Of a stretch of DNA of 64,000 nucleotides, positions 46,901 through 59,072 are shown piece after piece (positions within the stretch are counted from its first letter, which is position 1; every line of letters starts with the position of its first letter). The stretch covers positions 3,767,029 through 3,831,028 of the forward strand of contig OZ026843.1 of the NCBI GenBank assembly GCA_964023205.1, read 5' to 3'. Under the pieces are notes generated by a model. It was not told where the DNA came from. It saw nothing but the letters and a program-made list of their open reading frames with translations, and ran no database searches. Both the position numbers and the translations under genes were made by a program. This stretch comes from Lutraria lutraria. Taxonomy: Eukaryota; Mollusca; Bivalvia; Venerida; Mactridae.

Positions 46901-47827
46901 GAACATTTAGGTTTTCAGATAATCCGCTGTCGCATAATCGCGAGTATTACTTACACCTAGAGGAATGGTTGAACTATCAAAACAATAAGTTGACAGTTAT
47001 CATTATTGGTCAATGTACTTACACATTTCTATTTGTAGCTAATTACACGCAATCGTATTTTAGCAATTGTACCACATAACGTGTATTCATTGAGCATTTA
47101 TTGATGTTTATAAGTTTCTGGTTTCATAAATCAACTCTATTCAGCGGCTATGTAGTAGGGATAGATTTTTGGTGGATAAGTATACTTTTTCAAATTGCAA
47201 AAAAATACACAAATTATATAGATCTATATATACTTACTTTTCTCTGTATATAAATATAATGCATGTGTAGCTGATTGAAAGTTTTTTAATTGTTCTAGCT
47301 TACATAAAAACGTCCACCTTGTGAATAAAGGACATTCTATGATCATAGATTATAAACAACAAAATAAGTTCTGAATGAAGGTCTGACACCTGCCAATAAA
47401 GGCTACATTGTATATTTGTCAATAGTGATCATTGTGGATAGCATTTTTTCAATAGCTCTTTTCTAAGCATTTACATATCATTCATGTATTGCTAATAATG
47501 ATTTGTCATTTATTACATGCATTAAAGTTAGTTGTAACATGTATTATGTACTTATTCTTCAGAACTTAATAATTTGTGACTTGTATTTGATGATTTGCCA
47601 TTACATTTCAGGGTAAACAAGCATACAATAACATCTGAACTAAATTGAAGTTTTGCTCGAGACTGCCTTTTCAACAGTGTTATATAATTATATAATGTGC
47701 TCCGTATTAGTGATTAGTGATCGGTAATTGATTCAGTGATTCTGCATAGTGTTTGTGCTTAGTGTTTTACGGGTAGTATTTGTGCTGTGTTATATTTGTG
47801 TTAAAAAATAATTTTGGATTAGGATTA
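43992..47827. other. AT-rich region, no gene seen
   Basis: Holds the small tandem repeat at 44267, a degenerate end of a CAGTAAAACC-type element near 46860-46950 (TTCGGATAA and CAGATAATCCG words) and a diverged L-intron-type MITE near 47300-47445 (CACCTTGTGAATAAAGG). Other open stretches are short and unconvincing. Confidence 0.4.
44267..44347 (+). repeat. 27-bp tandem repeat, 3 copies
   Basis: GATTATTAGGAGAC recurs at 44267, 44294 and 44321, giving three 27-bp units. The period is a multiple of three, so a short open stretch (44287-44487) carries CRLLGD(I/V)HM twice. There is no sign that it is a gene. Confidence 0.8.
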
Positions 47828-47835
47828 TTCAAGAT

Positions 47836-47874
47836 CAGAGACGTATAATACAACTCTTGTATTATACGTCTCTG
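47836..47874. mobile_element. 39-bp perfect palindrome with 8-bp target duplication
   Basis: CAGAGACGTATAATACA, a 5-base centre ACTCT, then the exact complement: 17 perfect base pairs. A perfect 8-bp direct repeat TTCAAGAT flanks it (47828-47835 and 47875-47882). CAGAG...CTCTG ends with an 8-bp duplication fit a hAT-type transposition product reduced to little more than its ends. Confidence 0.7.
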
Positions 47875-47882
47875 TTCAAGAT

Positions 47883-49566
47883 GGATTACTGAAGTAGGTG
47901 TTTTTTCTCGAAAAATGCATATTACTTTCACAATGATATGTCCCCTCACATAATTTGACCTCACAAATGAGTATTTTTTAGGATTAGAAAGACATGATTT
48001 TTTTAATATTTCAAATAATTACAATTTTCAAATATTTAAAATACTTAACATATGATTGAGGTTCAAGATAAAAAGAATAGGGTAATTAAAATATATGTGG
48101 ATTAGATATTCGTAAAATGAAATCATGAAGGTTGACGCATTATTTTCGAAATAAGTTTGCGATATATGTTCAGACAAATCATTGAACAATTAGATTTATA
48201 AATACAATAAAGTTTGGATCATGTGACATCGTGAAAATTAAAAGAGAAGAAGACAGACAATTAATGAAAAATATTGGTTCATGAAATTAAAGAGGTTGAG
48301 CTATGCTTAGAATAACATGAATGAAGAGCTTCTCAAATTGATGTGTTGATAGTGCTATGCAGTGTTACATGTTATGGTACAATGTATATGGTTAATTTAG
48401 TGGGCGCCGGGTGCACCCCCTTGAATTCTCTGTTCAATGCTATGCTAGAATTACCTTTACATATAATTTCTTTACTGCTCCACTGGTATGAGCTACTTTG
48501 TTTCATTTCTAAAATTTCTAGAAATGTTAATCGAGATTGTATTTCAAAACTTTAATTGCAGTACTTAGGTCAGTAATTAAAAACTCTATAACGTAAAGTT
48601 TAAGGTGCAATATGGCACAGAAGAATACATATTTTAACAACATTAAGGTGAATCGTCAAAGCACAAATTTGTGAAAAAATAGCCACCTGACATTTTTGCT
48701 ATGCATCCTAAAACGTGGCGTTGTTCAATAATTACTGAAAGGACATAACTGAAATGAGTGTTTATCAATAGCTAATGATTCAATGTACATTAACAATATT
48801 TGATGATTAACAAGTGTCTATAATTCTCACCTGAACTTACGCAAATTCCAGTCGCCAAAGTAATGTATCATAATATCAAAATTAATTTAAACTACAATGT
48901 CCAACAATAACTTCAATATAAAGTAAGAAAAGTACACTCATGCAAATCTAATTGCCAATGCACGGACTATCTATTTTGTATTATTTCATAGAACAAGGTT
49001 TGTATACATGTATTTTATTTGATACACATCATGTATACAATTTCTTTTCTCTTTCCATTTCCAATACAGATTAAATATATATATATTTATAATATCATCC
49101 CATGTAAATACTAGTGAAATCCCTTCATCTGCTTCCATACGGGATAGCCGTGTCTATCTTAATTAGTATTCAGATATTCACCTAATTAATTACACGTGTC
49201 ATGCAGAATTGGACAGTAAAGAAATTGTTTTGCGTGCATGATAGTATATACTTATTTATGTATATGTAAGTAACTTATCTGGCTTGTAGGATTCAAACAC
49301 CAAAGATGATTATTGTTATTTAAGCTTATTTCTTTTGCTTTTTTGTTTGGGTTTATTGAATTTTATGTTTATGACCATAAATTCTACCGGAATCTTCTTT
49401 TCATGTATAATATCGTGTCACTATCGTTTAGATACATCTTATAAAGTTGCAAAGACTGGATTCTGTAATAATCATCGTCTATTTTAATTATTATTTGTTA
49501 ACTTCGTTCCTCACTTCTTGATAAATCTAACTCATTCACAGAACTGCAATTTACCTATAATTTTAA
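47883..49566. other. No gene seen
   Basis: AT-rich sequence with a TA run near 49078. An open stretch at 48343-48555 begins without a good ATG context. No acceptor and donor pair around a convincing frame was found. Confidence 0.4.
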
Positions 49567-49647
49567 GGTCAGATAGCTTAATTGGATAGAGCATCCCAGG
49601 CCAGTAAATGGCTATGGGGAGATTTGGGTTCGAATCCCGATCTGACT
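49567..49647 (+). tRNA. tRNA-like sequence with abnormal anticodon loop
   Basis: The acceptor stem GGTCAGA pairs with TCTGACT (one G-T). A box TAGCTTAATTGG and B box GGTTCGAATCC are excellent; D and T stems pair. The anticodon stem TCCCA/TGGGG encloses 16 bases instead of 7, so no standard anticodon can be read. A tRNA-derived SINE head, a pseudogene or, less likely, a tRNA with a tiny intron. Confidence 0.5.
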
Positions 49648-49757
49648 TTCATGGGTAAACGTTAACATTTTCAAAATTGGGAACATAGTTTTAGTTTTTC
49701 AGTTTGTCTTTCCTCCTTTGACAAATGGATAAATCCCTGTCTAGACAGTGTGACCTG

Positions 49758-49853
49758 CCTCCGTGGTCGAGTCGTCTATAGGTCACTAACTACAAATCAC
49801 TGTAACCTCACACTAATAGAGGGTCGTGGGTACGAGCCCAGCTAGCGACCATG
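49758..49853 (+). mobile_element. tRNA-headed SINE fragment
   Basis: It starts CCTCCGTGGTCGAGT, continues with a CAAATCACT stretch and has a B-box-like GTGGGTACGAGCCC. This order resembles a SINE widespread in bivalves (from memory). The tail after 49853 is not recognisable. Confidence 0.5.
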
Positions 49854-50115
49854 TCTATATGTGAGAAAGTAGACAGATGTATATAGAGGATTGGAGTCAA
49901 ATAATGGTTATACTCACAGGAACGATGGTTAGATGAACTGTTCGCCTCATATGACTCTAACTGTTGAAAAGGGGTGTAAAACTGAAGCAAACAAACAATT
50001 TTAGGCAGTGTCCAAACTCATATTAAATATTGTATTTTCTGTGATAAACTAAATATAGATTGGTTTATTCTCATTTATGTTTTCAGTGCTTTGAATTTAT
50101 TCCTCCCTCGTAAAG

Positions 50116-50281
50116 ATCAACAATAAGCTTGTACGTTCCCGTAGACCATGCACGACAATTCCCCAGAGAGAGAGAGCCCTGGACAGAATTCACTGTGTTC
50201 CATCATCAACTTCCATGGTACAGAGGTTCCGAACAGGAAGATTTCCAGGCAATATAGCTGAAAACGACAGGAAGTGTGCTG
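50116..50281 (+). CDS. Internal exon of a cysteine-rich protein gene
   Basis: A 55-codon open frame ends with one base of a split codon at donor GTAATA (50282). It encodes INNKLVRSRRPC, then PQRERALDRIHCVP, and ends ENDRKCAG, with three cysteines and many arginines. Codon 3' positions and CpG content look coding compared with the AT-rich flanks. The acceptor is the weak point: the stronger TTTTCAG at 50086 would put a TGA in frame, so I use the AAAG at 50115. Alternatively the exon starts at 50087 and translation begins at the in-frame ATG at 50212. The next exon (50737) is in matching phase. An upstream first exon with a signal peptide is expected but not found. Confidence 0.4.
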
Positions 50282-50736
50282 GTAATAGACCCGGTCTAAG
50301 CTAAGTCTACTGAATAAATGTAACCGAACGAACTTATTTTACGAGGACAAGTTACATTAAAGTTTACATAAACTGATCAGCGTTTTTATTTTGTATTTAA
50401 TATTTCATATCTATGAAATAATATACTTCAAGATCTAGTCGATAAATTTAGTCTGACAAAAGTATGGGTTCGATATGATCAGGGTACGAACAGTCGACGA
50501 CCACTAACGCCTGTTAATAATCTTATTTGGAAGGAAAACTTGATATACTTGATGATATGGATTTAATATATGTATGGCCCGGTGCACCTAGTAGATTGTA
50601 TACTTTTCTGACATTCGTGGATACTTGCAGCGTTGAGTGTTTTTCCAAACGCTCAAAAGTTGCATGTTCTAACTTTCGTTGCCGCTTTTTATGCTTAAAA
50701 TGACGTCACTGTTCTCAGTGTTCCTCCTTTTTTCAG

Positions 50737-50876
50737 GCACAGATAGAACATGTTCCGGACAGTGTGCTTTTGCGTTCGGAAGGAACAGGTGTGCAGGGCG
50801 TCCAGAACAGGGTTACGAGCGCACCCTAAGGCGTGTCTGTTTGGTGCACTGCTACGTGGAACGGGAACCAGTTTGA
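50737..50876 (+). CDS. Last coding exon of a cysteine-rich protein gene
   Basis: Acceptor CCTCCTTTTTTCAG is strong. Two bases complete the codon left open by the exon at 50116-50281, giving Gly, and the frame then reads TDRTCSGQCAFAFGRNRC and ends VCLVHCYVEREPV before TGA at 50874. Together the two exons give eight cysteines in about 100 residues, spaced as expected for a small disulfide-rich secreted protein. I do not recognise the family; hormone, antimicrobial or matrix peptide are all possible. Without splicing, an ATG 58 bp upstream would give a 65-codon ORF with a hydrophobic start, but it reads through the acceptor, so I prefer the spliced model. Confidence 0.45.
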
Positions 50877-51220
50877 TCAGGTCAACAAGCGTCCAGACCT
50901 ACGGATAGAATTTTCGTTTGGTGAGGTATCATGCAGAAGTTATCTCCTGTTTATGAAATACTACCTTGTAAGTGTTAATTCTTGTTGATAAAATGTGATC
51001 CACATAACGATGAAATATAATTTCATTTGTGTTGAAAGTGCAAGTTATGTGAATGTCATGTGTTTTCGCGAATAAGCGATATTTGTGTCCTTGTATTAAA
51101 GCCTGTTTGTGTTCGATCAAGGTTATTCTAATTATAAATATATGATTACAAACCACCAGTGACGAAATGAATATACACATATTTAATAATCAAACAAATA
51201 GAGTTCTGTCTGTCCTTGTA
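50877..51220. other. 3' flank of the cysteine-rich gene, no other gene seen
   Basis: Presumed 3' untranslated and intergenic sequence. There is no clear AATAAA within the first 300 bp. The minus-strand open stretch 50929-51180 is not convincing. Confidence 0.35.
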
Positions 51221-52229
51221 GTCCAACTAATTAGACTGCTTCGTGACGGCGAGACATTGGCTCCATCCCTGAGAGGATGGCCTTTCCGAATTTGTTCACG
51301 AAAATCAGCCAACCGGAAAGCCGAATAAGTAGGGCTATCTGTCCTTGGTACCCAGTGGGGTAGTCTACACTTATGAGACGTACGGGCAATCCGTTTCTGA
51401 TTTTGCTATTTCATCTATTGCCCGCTTCGTCTCATTGCGGAAGGACCAAAACAATGTCGGATTTCTGAGTTTTGTCAAGTTTGTCTTTTTAGCCGTTAAA
51501 ATTTGCCATCATTAAGCATGGAAATGTATAAATATAGCATATTATAATAAGGAACAATAACAAAATTATGAATAAATAGTATAAACTTTGAAAATAACAT
51601 GCAAGGGTTTAAAATCCGGTCATATTTGTGTAAACTTTATGCAAGCTGTGTCAACCAATGATGTTCATCTACAGTACGGCAAGCGGTACGCGGTAAAATC
51701 ATAACATCGAATTAGTGTTGGGTCGAGAAAAGAACGCAAATTATTTTTGATCATAACGTACAAATAAAACAACGTCCAAATTCACAATTGTCTTCTTTCT
51801 TCACTACGATAAATTAATATCGTGGAAATCCACATAGATCCAGTTTACTCGATTAATTGCAATGTTACGCGTAACCACTGCTGTACAGTGACGGCAGATT
51901 TACCTGTATACGACTATGGAGAAAAGTGAATTTAAATCAGAATTTAACTGCCGGTTTGAACTTATGCATTGTTGGATTTATATGCAGTATGCATCAAATG
52001 AAGCAGAAAATTGATGGCTTCTTAGTTCTACACCATATAATTTTTTTAGCAGGTACCAATTTTATTTTGATGTAAAACTGTTCCCAACAGATTTCTTTTG
52101 GGATTACATAGCCAAAGAGTAGCCATTTTCCGATACAGAATTGACCTTTCCGCAGTTGTACTCGGAAGATAGATATCGGCAAGCACAAAAAATGTCTCGA
52201 TATCATCTGTAGTGTACAATTAGTTGGAC
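51221..52229. mobile_element. TA-flanked element with GTCCAACTAATT ends
   Basis: The left end is GTCCAACTAATTAGAC and the complement of the right end is GTCCAACTAATTGTAC, flanked by TA (51219-51220 and 52230-52231). Its first ~115 bp reappear in reverse at 55178-55287. No transposase frame is visible. Confidence 0.55.
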
Positions 52230-52484
52230 TACCAGTGGCGTATCTTCACTAGCGATGGTGTGTATTGGTCATACGTAATACCACGAGTCCAACTCTTTCT
52301 TTACCTGTCTTCAAATTTGTCGTGCATAGTCTACTATCATACAACCAATCAATTCTAATGAACAAGTCTTCTTCTTGTCAAAAAATGTAAAAATACTCTC
52401 AAAAACAATAAAATCATACATCATCAGCTAGTATTGACACATTGACAGCCATATTGATTTTTGCTTTCTATGCATAATATACTT

Positions 52485-53105
52485 GCGCCTCGTATTTCCG
52501 CGGTATCCATATATCCGCGGTATATCATACTTCTGGTATGAACAGAACGATGCGCCACCTGTAGGTCACCTACTTACACAAAGAGGCTATTTTCGTTTTG
52601 TTCTTACAGTTTCGGCAATAGTTTTTTCCCTATAAAGATATTTGCATAAAAATCAAAAGATTATACGAATATAAAGTTATTTTCAAAGCTCATACACAAC
52701 TGCTAAAAATGGCTTACTACTTATTGTTATATTCAAGTCGTTTTACTAATCACAAATACCGGTCGTCTGTTTGCACTATTCCATGATGTCACTGGAATAT
52801 TGATTGGCGGTTAAAGGTACTAAAATATCTTATGCAATTGTTTTAGCAATAATTATGGGGCTAGTCATGAAGTGGTTACAGCGGAAATATGAGAATGTAC
52901 CTAAAATATGGCTGTCTCCGTCAGTCAATGCTGAATGTATTTTAGAACATTCAAACTAGTGTGAGACAAATAATATTATTTCAAAACGGGCCGTAAGAAA
53001 TAAAATGAGAGGAATACCAATTGTTTAATAAATAATGCAAAGTAAGTTCTTTTATTTGTGGTTTCATCAGTTTTAATGATAAGTACCGCGGGAATACGAG
53101 GTGCC
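52485..53105. mobile_element. MITE-like inverted-repeat element
   Basis: The left region GCCTCGTATTTCCGCGGTA and the complement of the right region ACCTCGTATTCCCGCGGTA match at 17 of 19 positions. CCGCGGTAT recurs inside the left end. Exact ends and target duplication are not clear. Confidence 0.45.
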
Positions 53106-55177
53106 GGTATACCGCTAATCAGTCAATCAAATGCTAGATAAGTCATGTGGGAAATTCCTGTGACTGTATTAACTCCAACAAATGCACAGACCATCTATCA
53201 TATATATATATATATACAATTATATAGCAGTATTGATTTGAATTGAATTCACATGATTGTATTAAAGATCAATTGACTTGTCTGTAGAAATGACATTTAG
53301 GACGCTTTTGTTGAAAATATCCTGTTTCAGTTTGGGTTTTAGGTTTGGTTACACGTTTGACAATAATCAAAACTGGTTTTGATTTAAACTGAGTGGCAAA
53401 CAAACGGGCAGTTTGAAGAAGCATTTTAATCTCAATGGCGATAGAAAAGAGCTTTACTATGTTCTTAATATATTAACAGGAACACACGTACGCTTATAAA
53501 GAAAAATAACAAAAATAATGAAGTTATTATCATTCTCTTTTGCTATTTCCTGATTAGGATGTCATATATTTGGAAATTTTGTTGATATGTTGAATAGATT
53601 GGGTAGATTTATATGGTTGAAATTTCTCTCTTTACAGTAAAAAGATCAACAACGTTAGGTTAAAAAATTGCTCATTGATAATTATATGGTAAAAATCTGA
53701 CCATAGCTAATCAGATCAGATAAGAAATTGTGTATTGAGAGTTTCAGTAATGGTCAACATGGTCGGCCATTTCCCACGCTCAACTGCATGTAATTGCGGA
53801 TGCATCAAACCAACCAAATCGCCTCTGGTGGTAGTTTGAAAGATTTGACAATCCGGTTCGAGATTTTTTTGAACAAATGGCAAAACTTTTTCTTGTTTCA
53901 AACCAGTTTTACTGAACAAACGGATAGTTTGACAAACGAGTTGGAAACCAAAGCTGGTTTATTGCAATCAAAAGTGCCCTTATTTATATAAGTCATCAAT
54001 GAAAATGTTTGAAAGTTGCAGTATGTAATGTAGACATAATGCTAGGCGGAAATGGAAGTGGAGGCGACATGCATATACCAGTTATTGTTAATATATGGGC
54101 ACTCGTAGTATTATGCATATCGTGGTACTATCAATTTATGTACAAAAGGGATACCACCATAGAGGGACGGGGGTACCTGTGATAATAATTTGGTCAATTT
54201 ATGGCAGAATTCATGTTATCTGAACCTTTTCTACCATTCTTGGTCAAAGCGCCTGATTACTAAATACTTATATATATATATGGATACTTAATAGTGATGT
54301 AGCTTAATTTAGAACAGAAATTGAACAAAGAAAAAACATTCCTGCCAAAAAATTGAATATAACGTGATTTATATGTACACATCTCCTTCACAAATTGATG
54401 CCAATAGTCAAATGTTCAAAATCTGTACTAATCTAGTAATCTAGTGCCCACAATGGAAATAAGGGTTCCTCTGAACCCTTTCTTGTGTTATCCTTGACAT
54501 TTAATGTTGATTTGACATGGCTGTTTTATTATGAGATGAATTTACTTGTAAATTCTTCTCATATAGCGATCACGCAGACTATGAATTTCAACACTGCACT
54601 GTTCTCTATATAGCTTTAGGATTGACTTCGTACTACATTTTTTCGGTCTTTTTCGTTACACAGACTCGCTAACAGTGCGGTAATGCACGCAGTTCAAACA
54701 CCCATTCACACACAGTCAGTAAGCAAATACCATCGGTGCTGTAACTATATCGATTTTCTATTTTTAGCGTTTAGGACCCAACTCTCTCGGATACTTCATA
54801 TACGCACTCTATCGGACACTTCATTGGTCATTGTTGTTATACATACTAACTCGCTAACAAGTCGAAAATCAGATGACAACGAGTGGCGAAATATCTTTTA
54901 AAAATCATAATGGTCACATTTTAATTATCTACCTAAACATAATACCCTTACAAGTCCTGATTCATTCAATAATCAGTTGTGAAAGTCAATAACCGCTTAT
55001 CGTAGTCAATCTTAATTCACACTACACTGCAGTACGCCCCGCCTCCGAATGCTACAGTGGGCCGTCGAATTAATCAATCACAGCCAATCGCAGCGTTCGT
55101 TGTAACAGCTTATTATTATCAATAATCAGAGTGCAGTTTACATTCGTAAACCGAATATCATGAATGTCTGCTAGCCC
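53106..55177. other. No gene seen
   Basis: AT-rich sequence with a TA run near 53201. A short piece (TATCGATTTTCTATTTTTAG near 54748) resembles part of the sequence shared by 18355-18480 and 32222-32345. Two overlapping short open stretches near 53716-53991 on opposite strands are unconvincing. Confidence 0.35.
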
Positions 55178-55287
55178 TACTAATTCGGCTTTCCGGTTGG
55201 CCGATTTTCGTGAACGAATTCGGAAGGGCCATCCTGAGCCAAGTCGAAAAATGTCTCTCCATCACAAAGCAGTCTAATTAGTTGGAC
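55178..55287. mobile_element. Solo inverted end related to 51221
   Basis: About 110 bp that is the reverse complement of the start of the 51221 element (GCAGTCTAATTAGTTGGAC at its right edge, CCGGTTGGCCGATTTTCGTG inside), followed by TA. It is either a truncated second copy or the right end of a ~4-kb element that begins at 51221. Confidence 0.55.
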
Positions 55288-55871
55288 TAGAATGTCTGCT
55301 TGACGAAGATTTTGCTAATTGTTGAAAAATGACAATAAATACCCGGCGTGATGTCAAAACAACGGTCCGATCAATAGATAGTCGGTCTAATTGATGCAAC
55401 TGACATCTTTTTGTTCCGATTTCGTTTTTTGCGGACCCTAATTGACCGAACATAAACTTGAGAGGCGACCCGTTCGCGAGTTGAATAACTGTCAGGGTAA
55501 GTTTTGCAAACTGCAAAGAATTAATTAATAACAGCCATCTGTAATCAAAACTGCTTCTCCACAATCATTATGTATTTACTATCCATAATGAAAACACGTG
55601 ATTCAAAAATGTCGCTTGGTATCTTGGTTACAGGGCAATTCGTGATGTTTCGACTTCATGAAAGCGAAAGTCGATTTTCGGAAAATTTAAGTAGGTCAGT
55701 CGGTGTTCACGGCAAATAAATAAAAATCTGATCTAGATCTATGATAATTCTTACCACTTGGAAATTTAATTACCGTTAAGTGGTCATTTTTGGGAAAACA
55801 TGCGACATTGACACATGATTTATGCATCATTTGTAAATCAAACCGAAAATAGATTGTCAAATCGGGAGCTG
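55288..55871. other. No gene seen
   Basis: A 96-codon minus-strand open stretch (55274-55564) overlaps the solo end and has no recognisable domain. Nothing else stands out. Confidence 0.35.
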
Positions 55872-56555
55872 GTCAACTGGTACCCAATGTCAAGTGGTAC
55901 CCATTATATTTTGGTCAAGTGGTACCCAATATGAAGTCAAGTGGTACCCACTATGAAGTCAAATGGTACCCACTTAGTGGTGTTAGAATGTGGACTTTAA
56001 CTAAGAAAAAGCACCATACATGGATAGAAAATAACATATTTTCAATACGAGTCCGAAAGTTGTGTTTTTGTCACTGAAAATGTAAGTTACCCACTCACCT
56101 AATATATATAGTACATATACAATATAATATTTATCATAAATCCAAAACATAATTTTATATAAATATATCATGATACACCACTAAAATTCAACTAAATCAA
56201 TGTACCACAAAACTTATAATTCGATAAAACATAGATAACAGTTTGTTTGGTAAATTAGCAATTAGGAGTGATAGTTAAATGATACAACAAACTTTTTTAA
56301 TTTGTGTGAACAGTGATTAATTGGTTGAAATTTAAAAATGTTTGTTAATTAAATTCCTTAGCAAACACTTCTATTTGTCAGCCAATTCAATCAATTATAA
56401 ATAACAGTTTGTTGATAAATTAGCAATCACTTTTTTAATTTCAACCAATTATCAATTAAATATAAAAGTTGCATAGTGGGTACCACTTGACTTCATAGCG
56501 GGTACCACTTGACCAACAAATAGTGGGTACCACTTGACATTGGGTACCAGTTGAC
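55872..56555. mobile_element. Inverted-repeat element with GTGGTACCCA iterons
   Basis: Both ends are ~100-bp inverted repeats starting GTCAACTGGTACCCAATG. Inside each end, the word GTCAAGTGGTACCCA recurs three to four times (one copy with AAATGG), so the ends are made of iterons. The interior is AT-rich with no coding potential. The flanks show no clear target duplication. Confidence 0.65.
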
Positions 56556-59072
56556 TGTAATCCGTCAAATCTACCCAGTGATCTCCCTTACTTTGTTACA
56601 GCGAGTATATTTTATTCTTTCGATAAACGCCGATGTAGGTATAAAATCACGAACGATATAAAAATATACTGTAGCTAACAGCGGTCCGAGTGATGTCGAG
56701 ACATACTTTCTGTAAGTTGAAGGGCTTGCTGCTCCAGTTCAGAACAATATATTCATAAATATAACATTAAATGTTGCATAAAGAAAAAGCATTTCTGCGT
56801 CGTATAAGACCATCGTTTAAAAAATCGGTTTTAAATTGGTATATCACGGCCTTGATGAACACGATTGGTGTATATTTTCGTGATTTCTAGACCCAGGAGT
56901 TCTTTAATATTAAGGATATGTTACAAGGCCTTGATAATTCATATGGTGAAATAATTATTTTTAAACAGGCAACATTGCCCTTGTACATTAATATTTGATT
57001 GAATAAACAGTAGCCTACAGTACTAGGTCCTCGTTTCGGACAGAATTATTGATAGTTTTAAATTTTGTATTGACTCAGAGAGATCCCTGCATCACAAAAT
57101 TCATCTCATTTCAGGCCTTCAGGCCTTTGATTAATTCATGCTTACACATGTGTCGATTTACTGTATTTGTATGTTTTAATATTATGATTGCCATGTAAAT
57201 GTTCATTTTATGTCGAAATAAATCTATCTACACAATCAATAAATACAATGCAGTCAGCCACCATCTTTCTTTCCTTGAATATACTAAATAACAGTGTACA
57301 GGTAGAAACCTCTCAAGGTCACATCAAAATTGATATTACCTTTTTGGTGAGTGTTCCGGTACCAAATTTAAAAACCGGCGTTGACTTTTGTGGTCACATG
57401 ACGAAAGTTGTTCACCTCCTGTGGATAAGAATCAAAGTTCCCCAAGTACCTAAATTTTAAAAATGAATATTGGAATTGACCATTAAATTTTCATAATCAA
57501 CTATACTTTATAATGGAAGGGAGATAACTCAAAAATTAAAAATCAATGAAATTAAAAGTTCAATATTCAGAATAATGATACATTGATGCATTTAGTCTAG
57601 CATGGGCATGCACAATACCCAAAGTGTAAGGTTTGTCTCTCAGTAAAGCTGTAGTTGATCTTGAGTCTTCTGTGTTTGCAAAAGACATGGCTTATGTTGC
57701 TGCTTATGGTAGAGTTATAAATCTAAATGGTTTGTATTTAATTTATTACACTTTTGTCCTTCTATTGTTTTAAGAGTATCGCCGACTTTGTTTCAGTTAT
57801 TTTTGCAACAGCCAATACCTTTTTAACTGGGAATTTTTAGAGTGGTAAACTTTAAAAATTGCATTTGTTCATTCCCAATACCATATTATAAGTCAATCTG
57901 CTTGGGATAAATGGTCATGATTTTTGGGAAATTTTCAACATTTTTTGTCAAGCGTTATTCAGCATTAAATTTACCAAAAAAAACCACACTGTCATAACCT
58001 GTTTTTTCAGTGAAGTGATTTATGTCTTTTTTTAATCATTCATACTTCTTTCTGTTTTATTAGTAGTAAGATGACTTGACAACTTTGTGTGTGTGTGTGA
58101 GAATAATTGTCAGTTACTGCAATTAATTGCTTGTTGATGAATGTAGACTTTTTATGGTAATTGTAACACGTTTTTTCCACATTGACAAATTTTAGCAGTG
58201 AGTGACATTAAAGATAGCCCAATAGCCTGAAACTATTAAAAATTGCCCAGGGCCCGGCTATCAACAATTCCAAGTCAGTGGCCTGATGGTCTATCATAAA
58301 TTTGTTAATAGAATCCAAAGCAAGGTCGAGGAGGAATTTGCTATGTCACCAGTCAAATTAATCACAGAGAATCTAATTTCTTAAGAATGCAAAAACAGTC
58401 AGAAGGAAATTAATATACTGATCAATACACCATTTCAGTATATCGAGTACCAGAAATTATTCAGTTAAACAGCATTATTATGAGAAATTCTGTTGCCTGT
58501 ATTTAATCTTAACAAATTATGAGCTGTTGTTTCCTGATGAATGCCAAAGATACAATACCTAATTCTGTTTACAGTACTTTTCACAAATTAAAGTTCTTTG
58601 ACATTTGTAAGTGATTAATTAGCATGAATTTGAATCTGTTGCTATTTTTCAAATTATTTATTTGTAATTTGACCCATGGGCTATTACAAATACTGCCGGC
58701 TATCAAAATTTGGCAGACCCATTGGCTATCATATTAAAAAAGTTAATGTGCACACTGTTTTAAAATAAAAAACTATTCTTCAAGACTAGTATTCACTACA
58801 ATATTCGCATTTTTGATACTGGGACATAAAAAATCTTCCTCGTATTTTTGTTCCCATGTTTAAAGTGACATAAATCTTTAAATATGTGTATACTTGCATA
58901 ACTGTCTATAACAAATAAAATGCCATATCCTCATTCAAGTACTTCTCGGGACAGATACTCAGGGACTCATACTAATACCTGATAACTATGTATTTGTACC
59001 TTGACTATTGACAGAGACATGCACAAGTTGAGAATGGCATGACATGATAAGCTATATGGAATTATTGTACCA
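56556..59072. other. No gene seen
   Basis: AT-rich sequence with a GTGTGTGTGTG run near 58090. The open stretch 57188-57460 starts without a good ATG and is not supported. No nameable element was found. Confidence 0.35.

Noticed and set aside
49567..49647. A functional tRNA gene with an intron
   Set aside because: The 16-base anticodon loop lacks the usual T before the anticodon, and no standard anticodon or splice layout can be read.
50679..50876. Single-exon secreted peptide starting at an ATG before the acceptor
   Set aside because: The reading crosses a strong CCTCCTTTTTTCAG acceptor whose downstream phase matches the upstream exon, so the spliced model is preferred, though not proven.
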